From assembly GCA_017502975.1 (NCBI GenBank), contig JAFVTV010000051.1, positions 1 to 34,633 of the forward strand: 34,633 bases of DNA, in the 5' to 3' direction. Both the position numbers and the translations under genes were made by a program. The notes beneath the pieces were generated by a model. That model was not told the origin of the DNA and searched no databases. It saw only the letters and a list, made by a program, of their open reading frames with translations. Positions 15,316-24,298 of this stretch are shown one piece after another (within the stretch, counting starts at the first letter, position 1; each line of letters opens with the position of its first letter). Origin of the DNA: Clostridia bacterium (lineage in GTDB: Bacteria; Bacillota; Clostridia; Oscillospirales; CAG-272).

Positions 15316-15365
15316 AAAAAGGGCTGTCGATCAAATGCCTTGGCATTTGCGGCAGCCCCTTTTCT
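15316..15365. terminator. Shared terminator of spoVM and thiN
   Basis: gggctgtcg (15321-15329) pairs with cggcagccc (15350-15358), and an inner stem caaatgcc/ggcatttg continues it; A and T runs flank both sides, so it works for both convergent genes. Confidence 0.85.
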
Positions 15366-15366
15366 A

Positions 15367-15987
15367 TTATTTGCTTTCTACCACCAAAAGTGACCCTCGG
15401 CGCACCTCAACAAGCGCGCAATTTCCCGTGATCTCATTGCTCACGGCATATTGACAGGTACGCTTCAGTTTAGCGTTCTTAAGAGGATACTTGCATCCGT
15501 CAACGCTAACACCCTTGGCGACCTCGCCCACCACGATCAGCGAAAGATAGGTATATGCACTGTGCGCGATCAAGGCGCCCGTGTTGCGCAAAAGACGCAC
15601 GCGGTTAAAGCCGTCGGTCATCACGGCATGCGCGCCGCGCTCGGAAAGATACTCAAGAATGGATAGATTGGAGAGCGTATGATCAAGGCGCCCCGAAAGC
15701 CCACCGATCAGCACAAGATCATTGGCCCCCCTTGAAAGCGCAAGGTCAACGGCAAGTTGTGTGTCGGTGCGGTCCTTTTCGGGCGGGACCTGCAAAATCT
15801 CCTCTGCCTTTGGCAGTATATCCCTGCCGATCGAATCAAAATCGCCCAGCAGGATCTCTGGTGTCACACCAAGCAGCTCGGCATTGTTCCAGCCGCTGTC
15901 AGCGGCAATCGTCAAATCCTGTGCCTTTGGCCGCTCGGTGATCGAGGCAGGGTCGATCGCACCCCCCACATAGATGTACGCACGCAT
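15367..15987 (-). CDS. thiN: Thiamine diphosphokinase (thiamine pyrophosphokinase)
   Basis: Transfers pyrophosphate from ATP to thiamine to give the cofactor. Landmarks are ADSGWNNAELLG, LLGDFDSIG, PPEKDRTDTQLAVDLAL and GGLSGRLDHTLSNLSIL, which are the family's substrate and metal site. I place the start at the ATG at 15987 (206 residues). It overlaps the rsgA stop as TAATG and has GGAG 9 bases upstream, whereas the longer frame starts with a TTG. It is the last gene of the long leftward operon. In Bacillus the order rsgA-rpe-thiN-spoVM is similar; rpe is missing here. Confidence 0.93.
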   Translation of the reverse strand: MRAYIYVGGAIDPASITERPKAQDLTIAADSGWNNAELLGVTPEILLGDFDSIGRDILPKAEEILQVPPEKDRTDTQLAVDLALSRGANDLVLIGGLSGRLDHTLSNLSILEYLSERGAHAVMTDGFNRVRLLRNTGALIAHSAYTYLSLIVVGEVAKGVSVDGCKYPLKNAKLKRTCQYAVSNEITGNCALVEVRRGSLLVVESK

Positions 15988-16958
15988 TATTTTTTGCTCC
16001 AATCGTTTTTATGTTTCAGCTCCTCAAACATAGCAAGAAACCCGCGGTGACGGGATGCAGAAATTCTACCCTCCTGCACCGCCTCAAGAATAGCACAGCC
16101 CTCCTCCTTGGTATGCGTGCATTTGGTATAGCGACAAGCACCGATATAGGGCGCAAATTCACGCATCACAAAGGGCAGATCCTCTTTTTTAAAAAAATCA
16201 AAGCGCACAAAGTCGAGCATACTAAAGCCGGGTGTGTCGGCAACATACCCCTCACCCACGGGATAAAGCTCCACGCGCCTTGTTGTGTGCTTGCCGCGCG
16301 AGATCTTTTGGCTGATCTCACCTGTCGCAAGCCCAAGCTCGGGATACAGGGCATTGAGCAGGGTGGATTTTCCAACGCCCGAAGCCCCCGAAAATGCCGC
16401 AATGCGATCCCCGAGATTGCAATCGATCCACTCTCGCAGCTCCGCGACGCCCTGTGCCTCAAGCGAGGATATCGAAAAGGCAGTAAAGCCCGCATTCTCA
16501 TAAATAGCCTTTAGCTCCGCCGCACGCTCGGGCGCAATGTCGCGCTTGCAGATCACGGGGATCGGCTCAATGCCGTTGTGCTCCGCAATGGCGATGAGTT
16601 TATCGATGGTTTCGGTAACAGGGTCGGGCTTTGCCGCCGCAAAGGTGATGAAAAGCACCCCGAGATTTGCCATAGGCGGGCGGATCAGGGCACAGGTGCG
16701 CGGCAAGATATCGGCAATTACCACACCGCCACCGTCGTCGGTTTGTGTGCGCTCCCCCGTATAACGCGAAACCGCCACGTCATCATACAGCACGCGCACG
16801 CGATCACCCACCAGAGGCGATAGCCCCGCATGGCGGAAATTCCCCTTGGCGCGCGATGCCACCGTGCGCCCCGAAAGCGGCGTGCAGCCGTTATCCAATT
16901 TGATCTCGTAAAGACCGCCAAGACCGCGTATCAGTCTTCCACACTCCTCGTATTGCAT
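15987..16958 (-). CDS. rsgA: Ribosome small subunit-dependent GTPase A
   Basis: Circularly permuted GTPase that checks late 30S ribosome assembly. The 323 residues hold an N-terminal OB-fold, then G4 as ICKRDI, G1 as GASGVGKSTLLN and G3 as DTPGFS in permuted order. The C-terminal zinc knuckle has CRYTKCTHTKEEGC. Length is a little above the usual 290-300. The stop overlaps the thiN start by one base, suggesting translational coupling. The 12-base gap to the preceding small membrane gene shows they are one transcript. Confidence 0.95.
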   Translation of the reverse strand: MQYEECGRLIRGLGGLYEIKLDNGCTPLSGRTVASRAKGNFRHAGLSPLVGDRVRVLYDDVAVSRYTGERTQTDDGGGVVIADILPRTCALIRPPMANLGVLFITFAAAKPDPVTETIDKLIAIAEHNGIEPIPVICKRDIAPERAAELKAIYENAGFTAFSISSLEAQGVAELREWIDCNLGDRIAAFSGASGVGKSTLLNALYPELGLATGEISQKISRGKHTTRRVELYPVGEGYVADTPGFSMLDFVRFDFFKKEDLPFVMREFAPYIGACRYTKCTHTKEEGCAILEAVQEGRISASRHRGFLAMFEELKHKNDWSKK

Positions 16959-16970
16959 GCCGTTCCCTTT

Positions 16971-17120
16971 CTAAAAAATAAATGCAAGTATGCTGCCAAG
17001 CAGCCCCATTGCCCAAAGTGCTACAACGGTAACGAAAAAAAGCGCAAACAACGCAAGCAGATTGGCAAGCAGCAGGCGCTTCACCGTCCCCCGTTTTTCC
17101 TTTTGCTTTTCCTTTTGCAA
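16971..17120 (-). CDS. Small membrane protein in the rlmN-rsgA gap (49 residues)
   Basis: A frame not normally called because it starts with TTG at 17120. AGGGAGG (17130-17136) lies 9 bases upstream. The product starts MQKEKQKEKRGTVKR, then has one membrane span of about 30 residues (LLLANLLALFALFFVTVVAL and WAMGLLGSILAFIF) to the C-terminus. The basic head should remain in the cytoplasm. It ends 12 bases before rsgA. I recognise no family. The frame stays open further upstream toward rlmN with no standard start codon there, so the exact N-terminus is unsure. In Bacillus and many Clostridia the genes prpC and prkC occupy this place. Confidence 0.6.
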   Translation of the reverse strand: MQKEKQKEKRGTVKRLLLANLLALFALFFVTVVALWAMGLLGSILAFIF

Positions 17121-17176
17121 TTCAGGGATCCTCCCTTTCGTGTCGGTTCCCTTATCTTGCCCCGTTTTGGGGGCTT

Positions 17177-18253
17177 TTATTGATTTTTTGCAGCCTCATC
17201 CGCCGCCAATTCCGCACGGCGCAGCTGACCGCACGAGGCATTGATATCCGAGCCTAAGCGGCGGCGCACCGTTGCGCGAATGCCGTTTTCCTCAAGCACC
17301 GCGCAAAAGCGCGACACCGCACGCTTGTCCGCGCGCTGAAAGCCGGTTTCGGCGACCTCGTTAACAGGAATCAGATTGACGTGTATCGGCATCGTTTCCG
17401 TGCGCGTGCGCAGACTGCGATTGAGGAGCAGTGCCAAGCGCTTTGCCGCCTCGGGCGCATCGTTTTTCCCCGCGATCAGCGTATACTCAAAGGAGATACG
17501 TCTGCCTGTTTTCGCGTAATAGCGGCGGCAGGCATCGAGCAGCGCGGCAATGTTGTAGCGGCTATTTACAGGCATGATGGCGCTGCGCGTTTCATCGTCT
17601 GCGGCGTGCAAAGAGATCGAAAGCGTGATGGGGAGCGAGAGCGCCGCCAAGCGGTCGATGCGATCCACCAAGCCGCAGGTCGAAAGCGAAATATGGCGGT
17701 AGCCGATATTTTGCCCCTCGGCATGATTGACCAGCTGCAAAAATTTCACTACGTTATCAAAATTATCCAGCGGCTCGCCAATGCCCATCATCACGATACC
17801 GCCAATACGCTCGCCGCTGTCCTTGGCGGCGGCGATCACCTGCCCCACAAGCTCGCCCGCCGTGAGATTACGCACCTTGCCGCCGATGGTAGAGGCGCAG
17901 AATTTGCACCCCATTGCACACCCAACCTGCGAGGAGATGCAGATCGTGGTGCCGTGCTCATAGTGCATCAGCACGCTCTCAACGCAATGCCCATCGGCAA
18001 GCTCAAACAAATATTTTATAGTGCCGTCAAGCGCGGAAACAAGCTTTTTCCGCACCAACGGCAGATGATAGAAGGCAACCTTGGCAAGTCGCTCCCTTGT
18101 CGCTCTTCCGATATTGGTCATCTCATCGGGCGAGATACCGCGATGAAGCTGAGGAAAGATCTGCCCCGCACGGTAGCGCGGCTCACCAAGCTCCCCCAGC
18201 AATGCCTCAAGCTCCTGCTTGTCAAGCGAGAGCAATTCCTTTTTTTCTTCCAT
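17177..18253 (-). CDS. rlmN: 23S rRNA (adenine(2503)-C2)-methyltransferase
   Basis: Radical SAM enzyme that methylates A2503 of 23S rRNA and A37 of some tRNAs. The iron-sulphur motif is CAMGCKFC within a SSQVGCAMGCKFCAST segment. MGIGEPLDNFDNV and STCGLVDRI follow, and the C-terminal methyl-relay Cys sits in DINASCGQLR. I choose the ATG at 18253 (MEEKKELLSLDKQELEALL, 358 residues), because it is 7 bases after the rsmB stop with AGGAG and AAAGG upstream; the frame itself extends into rsmB. Length is normal. Fifth-from-last in the leftward operon. Confidence 0.95.
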   Translation of the reverse strand: MEEKKELLSLDKQELEALLGELGEPRYRAGQIFPQLHRGISPDEMTNIGRATRERLAKVAFYHLPLVRKKLVSALDGTIKYLFELADGHCVESVLMHYEHGTTICISSQVGCAMGCKFCASTIGGKVRNLTAGELVGQVIAAAKDSGERIGGIVMMGIGEPLDNFDNVVKFLQLVNHAEGQNIGYRHISLSTCGLVDRIDRLAALSLPITLSISLHAADDETRSAIMPVNSRYNIAALLDACRRYYAKTGRRISFEYTLIAGKNDAPEAAKRLALLLNRSLRTRTETMPIHVNLIPVNEVAETGFQRADKRAVSRFCAVLEENGIRATVRRRLGSDINASCGQLRRAELAADEAAKNQ

Positions 18254-18260
18254 ATTACCT

Positions 18261-19595
18261 TTACTCCTGCCGGCGCAAGCGCGCAATGAAAAATCCGTCG
18301 GTGCCGTGCGTGTCTGGCGCCAAGGTCAGCATGCCCTCACAAGCAATATCCCCCACCGACCACGCCTCAAGCGAAAAATCCCCGCGTGCAAGCAAAAATG
18401 CCTTTACCTGCTCCTCATTTTCCCAAGGCAACAGCGTGCAGGTAGAGTAAAGCAGAATGCCGCCGGGTGCCACCAATTCGCCCGCCGCCGCAAGGATCGC
18501 CGCCTGCACAGGTACAAGCCCTGCCGCCTCACGGATATCCTTATAGCGTATATCGGGTTTTTTGGCAAGCACGCCAAACCCGGAGCAGGGCACGTCGCAA
18601 ATGACACGCTCATAGGTGCCCAGCACCTCGGGGCGCGCCGCGCGCGCATCCCCCGCAGCAGCGGTAAGGATGGTAATGCCAAGCATCTCCGCACCGCGGC
18701 GGATCAGTGAAAGCTTGTTTTCGTGCAGATCAAAGCTGTTGACCTCACCCGTGTTTGCCATATCCATGGCGGCACCAAACGATTTGGAGCCGGGCGCGGC
18801 GCAAAGATCAAGCACGCGCATGTTGGGCTCTGCCGCCAATGCCGCAACCGCAAGCTGTGAAGCCTCATCCTGCACAAAGCAAAGCCCCTCGGAAATAAGG
18901 GTATGTAAGGGTGCATCGCTCGGCAAAACGACCCCAAACGGGGCGGTTTTTGTGGGTGTAGCACCGGGCACGCGAGAAAGAAGCGCCTCGCGCGAAAGCT
19001 TTAGGGTGTTTGTGCGCACCGTAATGGGCGGATGCTTTTCAAATGCCGCAAGCAGTGCCTCGGCACGGTCAAGCCCGAAGATACGGCAAAGTGCTTCTGC
19101 CGTATCAGTGGGTACAGAATACCGCACGGAAAGATAGTCAAATGGCGCACACGCGCGGTCGGGATAAGCCACCGCCTTGCCTTGGCGGCAAAACGCGCGC
19201 AAGAGCGCGTTTACAAAGCCCTTGCTGCGGCGCGACGTCAGCTCCACCGCTTCGTTTATTGCGGCATGATCGGGAATACGGTCTAAATATAAAAGCTGAT
19301 AGAGCGCTACGCGCAACGTCATGCGCACACCGCGCTCAATAGCGGAGGGCGCAATGCTCGCAAGCCCGTCAATAATATGATCAAGGGTGATGCGATGCTC
19401 AATTACTCCGTAAAAAAGCGTGGTAACAAGCGCTTTGTCCTGCGCTCCAAGCCCCTTCTCGCGCGAAAGCGCCGCATCCAGTGCGCGGTCGGCATACTGC
19501 CCTGCCGCCTCGGCGCGAAGCAAAATTTCCTGTGCTACGCTCCGCGCCCCACGCGGCATTGAGCCTTGTACGCCACCCTGCATGGGGCGCGGCAT
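18261..19595 (-). CDS. rsmB: 16S rRNA (cytosine(967)-C5)-methyltransferase
   Basis: Two-domain enzyme: an N-terminal NusB-like RNA-binding domain (about residues 15-150, with ALVTTLFYGVIEHRITLD) and a C-terminal SAM methyltransferase. Motifs are LDLCAAPGSKSF, CDVPCSGFGVLAKKPDIRYK and LLYSTCTLLPWENEEQV, holding the two cysteines used in m5C chemistry. The ATG at 19595 overlaps the upstream stop as TGATG; an alternative ATG at 19559 fits the family N-terminus slightly better and has a weak AAGG site. Length 444 is normal. Confidence 0.95.
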   Translation of the reverse strand: MPRPMQGGVQGSMPRGARSVAQEILLRAEAAGQYADRALDAALSREKGLGAQDKALVTTLFYGVIEHRITLDHIIDGLASIAPSAIERGVRMTLRVALYQLLYLDRIPDHAAINEAVELTSRRSKGFVNALLRAFCRQGKAVAYPDRACAPFDYLSVRYSVPTDTAEALCRIFGLDRAEALLAAFEKHPPITVRTNTLKLSREALLSRVPGATPTKTAPFGVVLPSDAPLHTLISEGLCFVQDEASQLAVAALAAEPNMRVLDLCAAPGSKSFGAAMDMANTGEVNSFDLHENKLSLIRRGAEMLGITILTAAAGDARAARPEVLGTYERVICDVPCSGFGVLAKKPDIRYKDIREAAGLVPVQAAILAAAGELVAPGGILLYSTCTLLPWENEEQVKAFLLARGDFSLEAWSVGDIACEGMLTLAPDTHGTDGFFIARLRRQE

Positions 19596-20311
19596 CAGCG
19601 ACGGCGGGAATGGCTACCCGCAATTACCAACAACCGAAGAACGCTCAAAAGTCCTACAGCAAGCGCCGCCACATAGGTCATGGCAGCGGCACTGAGCACG
19701 CGGCGCGAGCCCTTTAATTCCTCCTCACTCATCGTCCCCGACCCCGCAAGACAACGCATCGCACGGCGGCTGGCGTTAAACTCAACGGGCAGGGTAACCA
19801 ACTGAAACACAACGGCAAGCGAATAGGCGGCAATGCCGACAAGCATCAGCCACTCCCCCAAAAAGGGTGCGGCGTACGCAAGGAGAAGCCCAATCAAAAA
19901 CATGGGCATCGCAAGTCTTGACCCTACGTTGCAAACGGGCACCAGCGCCGAGCGAAGCTTTAAGGGCAGATAGCCCTTGCTGTGCTGCATGGCGTGCCCT
20001 GCCTCATGCGCGGCAACGCCAACGGCGGCAACGTTATTGCCGTGATACACGCCCTCGGAAAGGCGCAAAACGCGAGCGCGGGGATCATAATGATCCGAAA
20101 GCTCCCCGTGCGTCATTTCAATTGATACGTCGGATAAGCCGTTGCTGTCAAGAATACGGCGGGCAACCGCGCCCCCCGTCATGCCGTGGCGCAAAAGTTG
20201 CTGCGCGCCCGCACGGTACGAGGATTTTACCTTAAACTGCGCCCACAGCGAAATAAACAAGCCGGGAAGCACGATCAGCAAGGTCCAATCCCACCAAAAA
20301 AATCCAAACAT
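19595..20311 (-). CDS. Neutral zinc metallopeptidase, membrane-bound (Zn_peptidase_2/YugP type)
   Basis: The 238-residue protein has the zinc motif HEAGH at 102-106, within VAAHEAGHAMQHSKGY. A membrane span is at about 9-26 (WTLLIVLPGLFISL), with others in the regions of 115-185 and at the C-terminus. This matches the Zn_peptidase_2 family, which in Clostridia commonly lies between fmt and rsmB. The substrate is unknown. AAAGGATACAGC precedes the ATG; it lies 14 bases after fmt and overlaps rsmB by one base. Confidence 0.92.
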   Translation of the reverse strand: MFGFFWWDWTLLIVLPGLFISLWAQFKVKSSYRAGAQQLLRHGMTGGAVARRILDSNGLSDVSIEMTHGELSDHYDPRARVLRLSEGVYHGNNVAAVGVAAHEAGHAMQHSKGYLPLKLRSALVPVCNVGSRLAMPMFLIGLLLAYAAPFLGEWLMLVGIAAYSLAVVFQLVTLPVEFNASRRAMRCLAGSGTMSEEELKGSRRVLSAAAMTYVAALAVGLLSVLRLLVIAGSHSRRR

Positions 20312-20325
20312 GCTGTATCCTTTCT

Positions 20326-21258
20326 TTAATTCAAAATATCGTTGATGCTAAGCCTTCTGCCACGAATATAATCGGCGGCACGCATGCGCCCCTTGCCCTC
20401 GGGCAGCACACGCGTGAGAAAAACACTGCCCTCACCGCACGCAACCTCTATTTCGCCCTCAAGGGAGAGGACCGTGCCGGGCGCCGCCAAAGCGCCAACC
20501 GTCTTGCCAACGCGCGCCCCTATGACCTTTAACAGTTTGCCGTCCGGCGTATGGGTAAACGCAAGCGGAATGGGAGAAAGCCCACGAATGGTGTTATGCA
20601 CAGTATGTGCATTTTTGCTGAAATCGATAAGGCAATCCGCCTTTTCAATTTTGGCGGCATAGGTGGCACACTCGTGTGCCTGTGCCTTTGGCGTGACCGT
20701 ACCCGCCTTGAGCGCCCCAAGCGTTTCGATCAGCAGGGCGGCACCCGCCTCGCCCAGTTTGTCGTGAATATCCTCAAAATTATCGTTTTCTCCAATCGGT
20801 ACACGTGCCGTAAGCAGCATGTCGCCCGTATCAAGCCCCTCGTTCATCAGCATGGTGGTCACGCCCGTTTCGGCATTGCCCTCCATAATGGCACGCTGCA
20901 TGGGTGCGGCGCCGCGGTAGCGCGGCAAAAGCGACCCGTGCACGTTTACACACCCGTAGCGAGGGTAGTCCAGCACAGACGGGGGCAAGATTTTACCGTA
21001 TGCCACCACCACGATCACGTCGGGCGCAAGTGCCGCAAGCTCGGCATCAAACGCACCGTTCTTGAGAGTCGCAGGCTGATATACAGGGATGCCCTGCTCG
21101 GTCGCATACACCTTAACAGGCGGTGGTTGCAGCTCGTAGCCGCGTCCCTTGGGCTTGTCGGGCTGTGTGACAACACCCACGATCTCCTCGCCCGCCGCAA
21201 CAAGCGCCTTCAGTGTAAAAAGCGCAAAATCGGGCGTGCCCATAAAAAGTACACGCAT
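20326..21258 (-). CDS. fmt: Methionyl-tRNA formyltransferase
   Basis: Formylates initiator Met-tRNA using 10-formyl-tetrahydrofolate. The start MRVLFMGTPDFALFTLKAL is diagnostic. Catalytic NVHGSLLPRYRGAAPMQ follows (the common family form is NVHASLLP; His is kept), then GVTTMLMNEGLDTGDML and the C-terminal domain ending RAADYIRGRR. Length 310 is typical. Its ATG shares a base with the def stop, so the two steps of N-formyl handling, formylation and deformylation, are made together. Confidence 0.97.
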   Translation of the reverse strand: MRVLFMGTPDFALFTLKALVAAGEEIVGVVTQPDKPKGRGYELQPPPVKVYATEQGIPVYQPATLKNGAFDAELAALAPDVIVVVAYGKILPPSVLDYPRYGCVNVHGSLLPRYRGAAPMQRAIMEGNAETGVTTMLMNEGLDTGDMLLTARVPIGENDNFEDIHDKLGEAGAALLIETLGALKAGTVTPKAQAHECATYAAKIEKADCLIDFSKNAHTVHNTIRGLSPIPLAFTHTPDGKLLKVIGARVGKTVGALAAPGTVLSLEGEIEVACGEGSVFLTRVLPEGKGRMRAADYIRGRRLSINDILN

Positions 21259-21722
21259 CAGTATTCCTCCTCGCTAAGCATGCGCGTCACCTTATCGATA
21301 TAGAGCTTGCCGTCAAGATGCTCGATCTCATGGCAAAAGGCGCGCGCCAAAAAATCGTGCGCCGTGACCTCATATTCCTCGCCCTTGCGGTTGAGCGCAC
21401 GCACGGTTACGTGTTTTGGGCGCGTTACAAGCCCGTAGCGACCGGGCACCGAAAGGCAGCCCTCGGCGCCCTCCTGCTCACCTGCGCTCGCCACGATCTT
21501 GGGGTTGATCAATTCATAGATCTCGCCCTCCTCGACCTCAACCACCGCAATGCGTCTGAGGATCCCCACCTGGGGTGCCGCAAGCCCTACGCCGTTTGCG
21601 GCGCGCATCGTTTCGATCATATCATCAAGCAATGTCAGCACACGGGGCGTAATTTCCTCAACAGGACGGCAGGTCTTGCGTAGCACGTCATCGCCCACGG
21701 TGCGAATTTGTAATTTTGCCAT
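21258..21722 (-). CDS. def: Peptide deformylase
   Basis: Removes the formyl group from nascent peptides. All three motifs are present: GVGLAAPQVG (44-53), EGCLSVPG with metal ligand Cys89, and HEIEHLDG (131-138) with the two His ligands and the catalytic Glu. Length 154 is typical. AAAAGGAGC precedes the ATG. The 51-base gap to priA holds a 15-bp tandem repeat. Confidence 0.97.
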   Translation of the reverse strand: MAKLQIRTVGDDVLRKTCRPVEEITPRVLTLLDDMIETMRAANGVGLAAPQVGILRRIAVVEVEEGEIYELINPKIVASAGEQEGAEGCLSVPGRYGLVTRPKHVTVRALNRKGEEYEVTAHDFLARAFCHEIEHLDGKLYIDKVTRMLSEEEY

Positions 21723-21750
21723 TTCAAAAGCTCCTTTTGGTAATCATAAC

Positions 21751-21780
21751 TTTTCAGACTGTAAATTTTCAGACTATAAA
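21751..21780. repeat. 15-bp tandem repeat at the priA-def junction
   Basis: Two adjacent copies of a 15-bp unit (ttttcagactgtaaa, then ttttcagactataaa; 14 of 15 identical). The second copy spans the priA stop codon. Confidence 0.75.
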
Positions 21781-24251
21781 GCCGAAGGATTAAAATCAAC
21801 CGTCAAAAGCGGTGTTTGTGGCTTTTGCTTGCCAAAAATATCAAGCAGCGCTCCAAACATTTCGCGCGTGCGATGATTCAGCGCACATTTTACGACCATA
21901 CGCATACGGAATTTTCCGTCAGCGCGATAAACGGGTGCCTCAAAGGGACCGAAGGCAATGATCTGCACGTCGCGGTACTCCGCGGCAATCAGCCCCGCTA
22001 ATTCATCGGCAAGCACCTTTGCCGCAGGCAAGAGTTTGCGCTCATCGGTGTGCGAGAGCGTCAGCAACGCAATATCGCAAAACGGCGGAAAGACAAGCGC
22101 GCGCCGCAGTCTGATCTCGCGCTCATAAAACGCCTCATAATCCTGCCCACAGGCAAGACGTATCACCTCATGGTCGGGATTGTTGGTCTGAATAACTGCC
22201 ACCCCTTCCTTTCTCGCGCGCCCCGCGCGGCCAATGACCTGTGTCAGCATCGAAAAGGTGCGCTCCGCGGCGCGGTAATCGTCAAGATAAAGTGAGGTAT
22301 CCGCCATCAGCACACCCACCAGCGTCACATCGGGGAAATCATGCCCCTTTGTGACCATTTGCGTGCCAAGCAGCACGTCCGCCTCATGACGGCGAAAGGC
22401 ACCAAGCATTTCATCGTAGGAAAAGCGCGCGCCCGTGGTATCGGTATCCATGCGCAGGATCTTTTTGTCAGGCAAAAGCGTGCCAAGCTCCTGCTCTACG
22501 CGCTGCGTGCCGTAACCAAGGCGCGCAAGATGCACCGAGCCGCACGAGGGACATACCTTTGGCAACGGCTTTTTTCTGCCGCAAAAATGGCACAAAAGAT
22601 AACCCTCATCATAGGTATTCCCTTTGGTGTGATAGGTAAGCGTAACGCTGCACGAGGGGCAGGTCAGCGCCTCTCCGCAGGAGCGGCAGGACACCACGTG
22701 ATTGTATCCGCGGCGATTGAGAAAGAGGATCGATTGGTTGCCCGCCGCGGTGTTTTCGGTCAGGATCTCGCGCAGCTCGCGCCCAATGGGGGAAAGATTC
22801 CCCTCTCTTGCCTCATCGCGCATATCTGTGATCTTAACGGTGGGCAACTTTGCGCCCGCATGGCGATGCTTTAATTTCAGAAGCGTGTAGCGCCCTTCAA
22901 GCGCACGCTTGTAGCTTTCAAGTGAAGGCGTGGCGGAGCAAAGCAGGAGCGTGGCGTTATTTTTCGCGCACCGCCAGCGCGCTACGTCACGCGCGTGGTA
23001 CTTCGGATTCATATCCGATTTGTAGGTGTGCTCGTGCTCTTCATCGATCACGATCAGTCCAAGATCTTTAACAGGCGCAAACACCGCTGAGCGCGTGCCC
23101 ACCACAACATCTGCCTCTCCCTCAAGAATACGGTAATAGGTATCGAGGCGCTCTCCCGCCGATAAGGCGGAATGCATCACGGCAACGCGCCCGCCGTACC
23201 GCGAGCAAAAGATAGAAAGCGTTTGGGGCGTTAGAGCAATTTCGGGCAGCAGCACGATCACGCCCTTGCCACCGGAAAGCATATGGTCAATGGCCTTTAG
23301 CATCATCGGTGTTTTGCCGCTTCCCGTCACGCCGTGCAACAGCACCGCATGCGCCTTGCCGTCATCGGCAAGCTCTTTTAGTGTGGAAAATGCCTCAGCC
23401 TGCTCCTCGTTGAGCACAAAATCAGGCGAAAGCCCGCCACCTGCCGGTACATCCTCATACGAGTTGCGCCATACGCGCTCAACACGGCGCAGGATCAGCC
23501 CCTTTTCCACAAGAGCATCAAGCACGGGCTTTGAAAAGCCTGCCTCACGCAACTGCTCCCCCGTCTGCTCACCCGAAAGCAGCACCCCGAGCGCGGCGCG
23601 CTGCTTTTCGCCCAGGCGCGGCTTTTTTTCTCTGCCTTCGGCAAGTGCCGCAGCAAATTGCGCATCTTGGGCAAGGGCGTACGTCACCCTCTGCTTTTCT
23701 GCCATAGCGTTCTTTTGTTCAAATTCGCGCGTGACAAGCCCCATACGCACAAGGCGCTTCAGGGACGCCTCAACATCACCGCCAAAGCGCGAGGAAAGGG
23801 TGTCAATGCCCGCGCCCCCGATACGGGAAAGATGTGAGAGCACAAAGGCTTCCTCGTTAGAAAGCCTTGCCACATCCTTTGGCGCAGCGCCCGTGGGGCG
23901 ATAGTATTCAACCAGCCCCGAAAAGGCACCCGAGGGAATCATGGCATGCACCGCATCACCCGTTGCGCACAGCGTAGTTTCTCTTAAAAAACAGACAAGC
24001 CCCAGCATTTCCTCAGTGAGCGAAATGCGAGGCGTTGTAACCGAAAAAATAGGCTTTACGGCATCGTACACGGTATCTGCCGCGATATCGACAACAAGCC
24101 CCATGTGGCGGCGATTGCCTCCGCCAAACGGCACGGTGACAAAGCTGCCCCGCCCGATCTCTTTTTCAAGCGCCGGTGGAATGCTGTAGTCGTATTCCTT
24201 GTCAAGAAAGCGGGGGGCATCCAGCAATCTGACTCTTGCATAGTTTGACAT
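21774..24251 (-). CDS. priA: Primosomal replication restart helicase PriA
   Basis: Superfamily 2 helicase that reloads the replisome at stalled forks. The N-terminal DNA-binding domain starts ARVRLLDAPRFLDKEYDY. Walker A is GVTGSGKT at 307-314 and Walker B is the DEEHEHTY box. Eight zinc cysteines lie in CRSCGEALTCPSC and CHFCGRKKPLPKVCPSCG. The motif V/VI region reads LGTQMVTKGHDFPDV and QVIGRAGRA. At 825 residues it is longer than the Escherichia coli protein (732), like other clostridial PriA. In Bacillus coaBC usually sits between rpoZ and priA; it is not here. Confidence 0.97.
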   Translation of the reverse strand: MSNYARVRLLDAPRFLDKEYDYSIPPALEKEIGRGSFVTVPFGGGNRRHMGLVVDIAADTVYDAVKPIFSVTTPRISLTEEMLGLVCFLRETTLCATGDAVHAMIPSGAFSGLVEYYRPTGAAPKDVARLSNEEAFVLSHLSRIGGAGIDTLSSRFGGDVEASLKRLVRMGLVTREFEQKNAMAEKQRVTYALAQDAQFAAALAEGREKKPRLGEKQRAALGVLLSGEQTGEQLREAGFSKPVLDALVEKGLILRRVERVWRNSYEDVPAGGGLSPDFVLNEEQAEAFSTLKELADDGKAHAVLLHGVTGSGKTPMMLKAIDHMLSGGKGVIVLLPEIALTPQTLSIFCSRYGGRVAVMHSALSAGERLDTYYRILEGEADVVVGTRSAVFAPVKDLGLIVIDEEHEHTYKSDMNPKYHARDVARWRCAKNNATLLLCSATPSLESYKRALEGRYTLLKLKHRHAGAKLPTVKITDMRDEAREGNLSPIGRELREILTENTAAGNQSILFLNRRGYNHVVSCRSCGEALTCPSCSVTLTYHTKGNTYDEGYLLCHFCGRKKPLPKVCPSCGSVHLARLGYGTQRVEQELGTLLPDKKILRMDTDTTGARFSYDEMLGAFRRHEADVLLGTQMVTKGHDFPDVTLVGVLMADTSLYLDDYRAAERTFSMLTQVIGRAGRARKEGVAVIQTNNPDHEVIRLACGQDYEAFYEREIRLRRALVFPPFCDIALLTLSHTDERKLLPAAKVLADELAGLIAAEYRDVQIIAFGPFEAPVYRADGKFRMRMVVKCALNHRTREMFGALLDIFGKQKPQTPLLTVDFNPSAL

Positions 24252-24298
24252 GGTGCCCCCTCCCTTCTCACAAAATGATAACTCTGTTGTAAATTCTC

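Noticed and set aside
17381..18289. 302-codon open frame on the plus strand
   Set aside because: Antisense shadow of rlmN.
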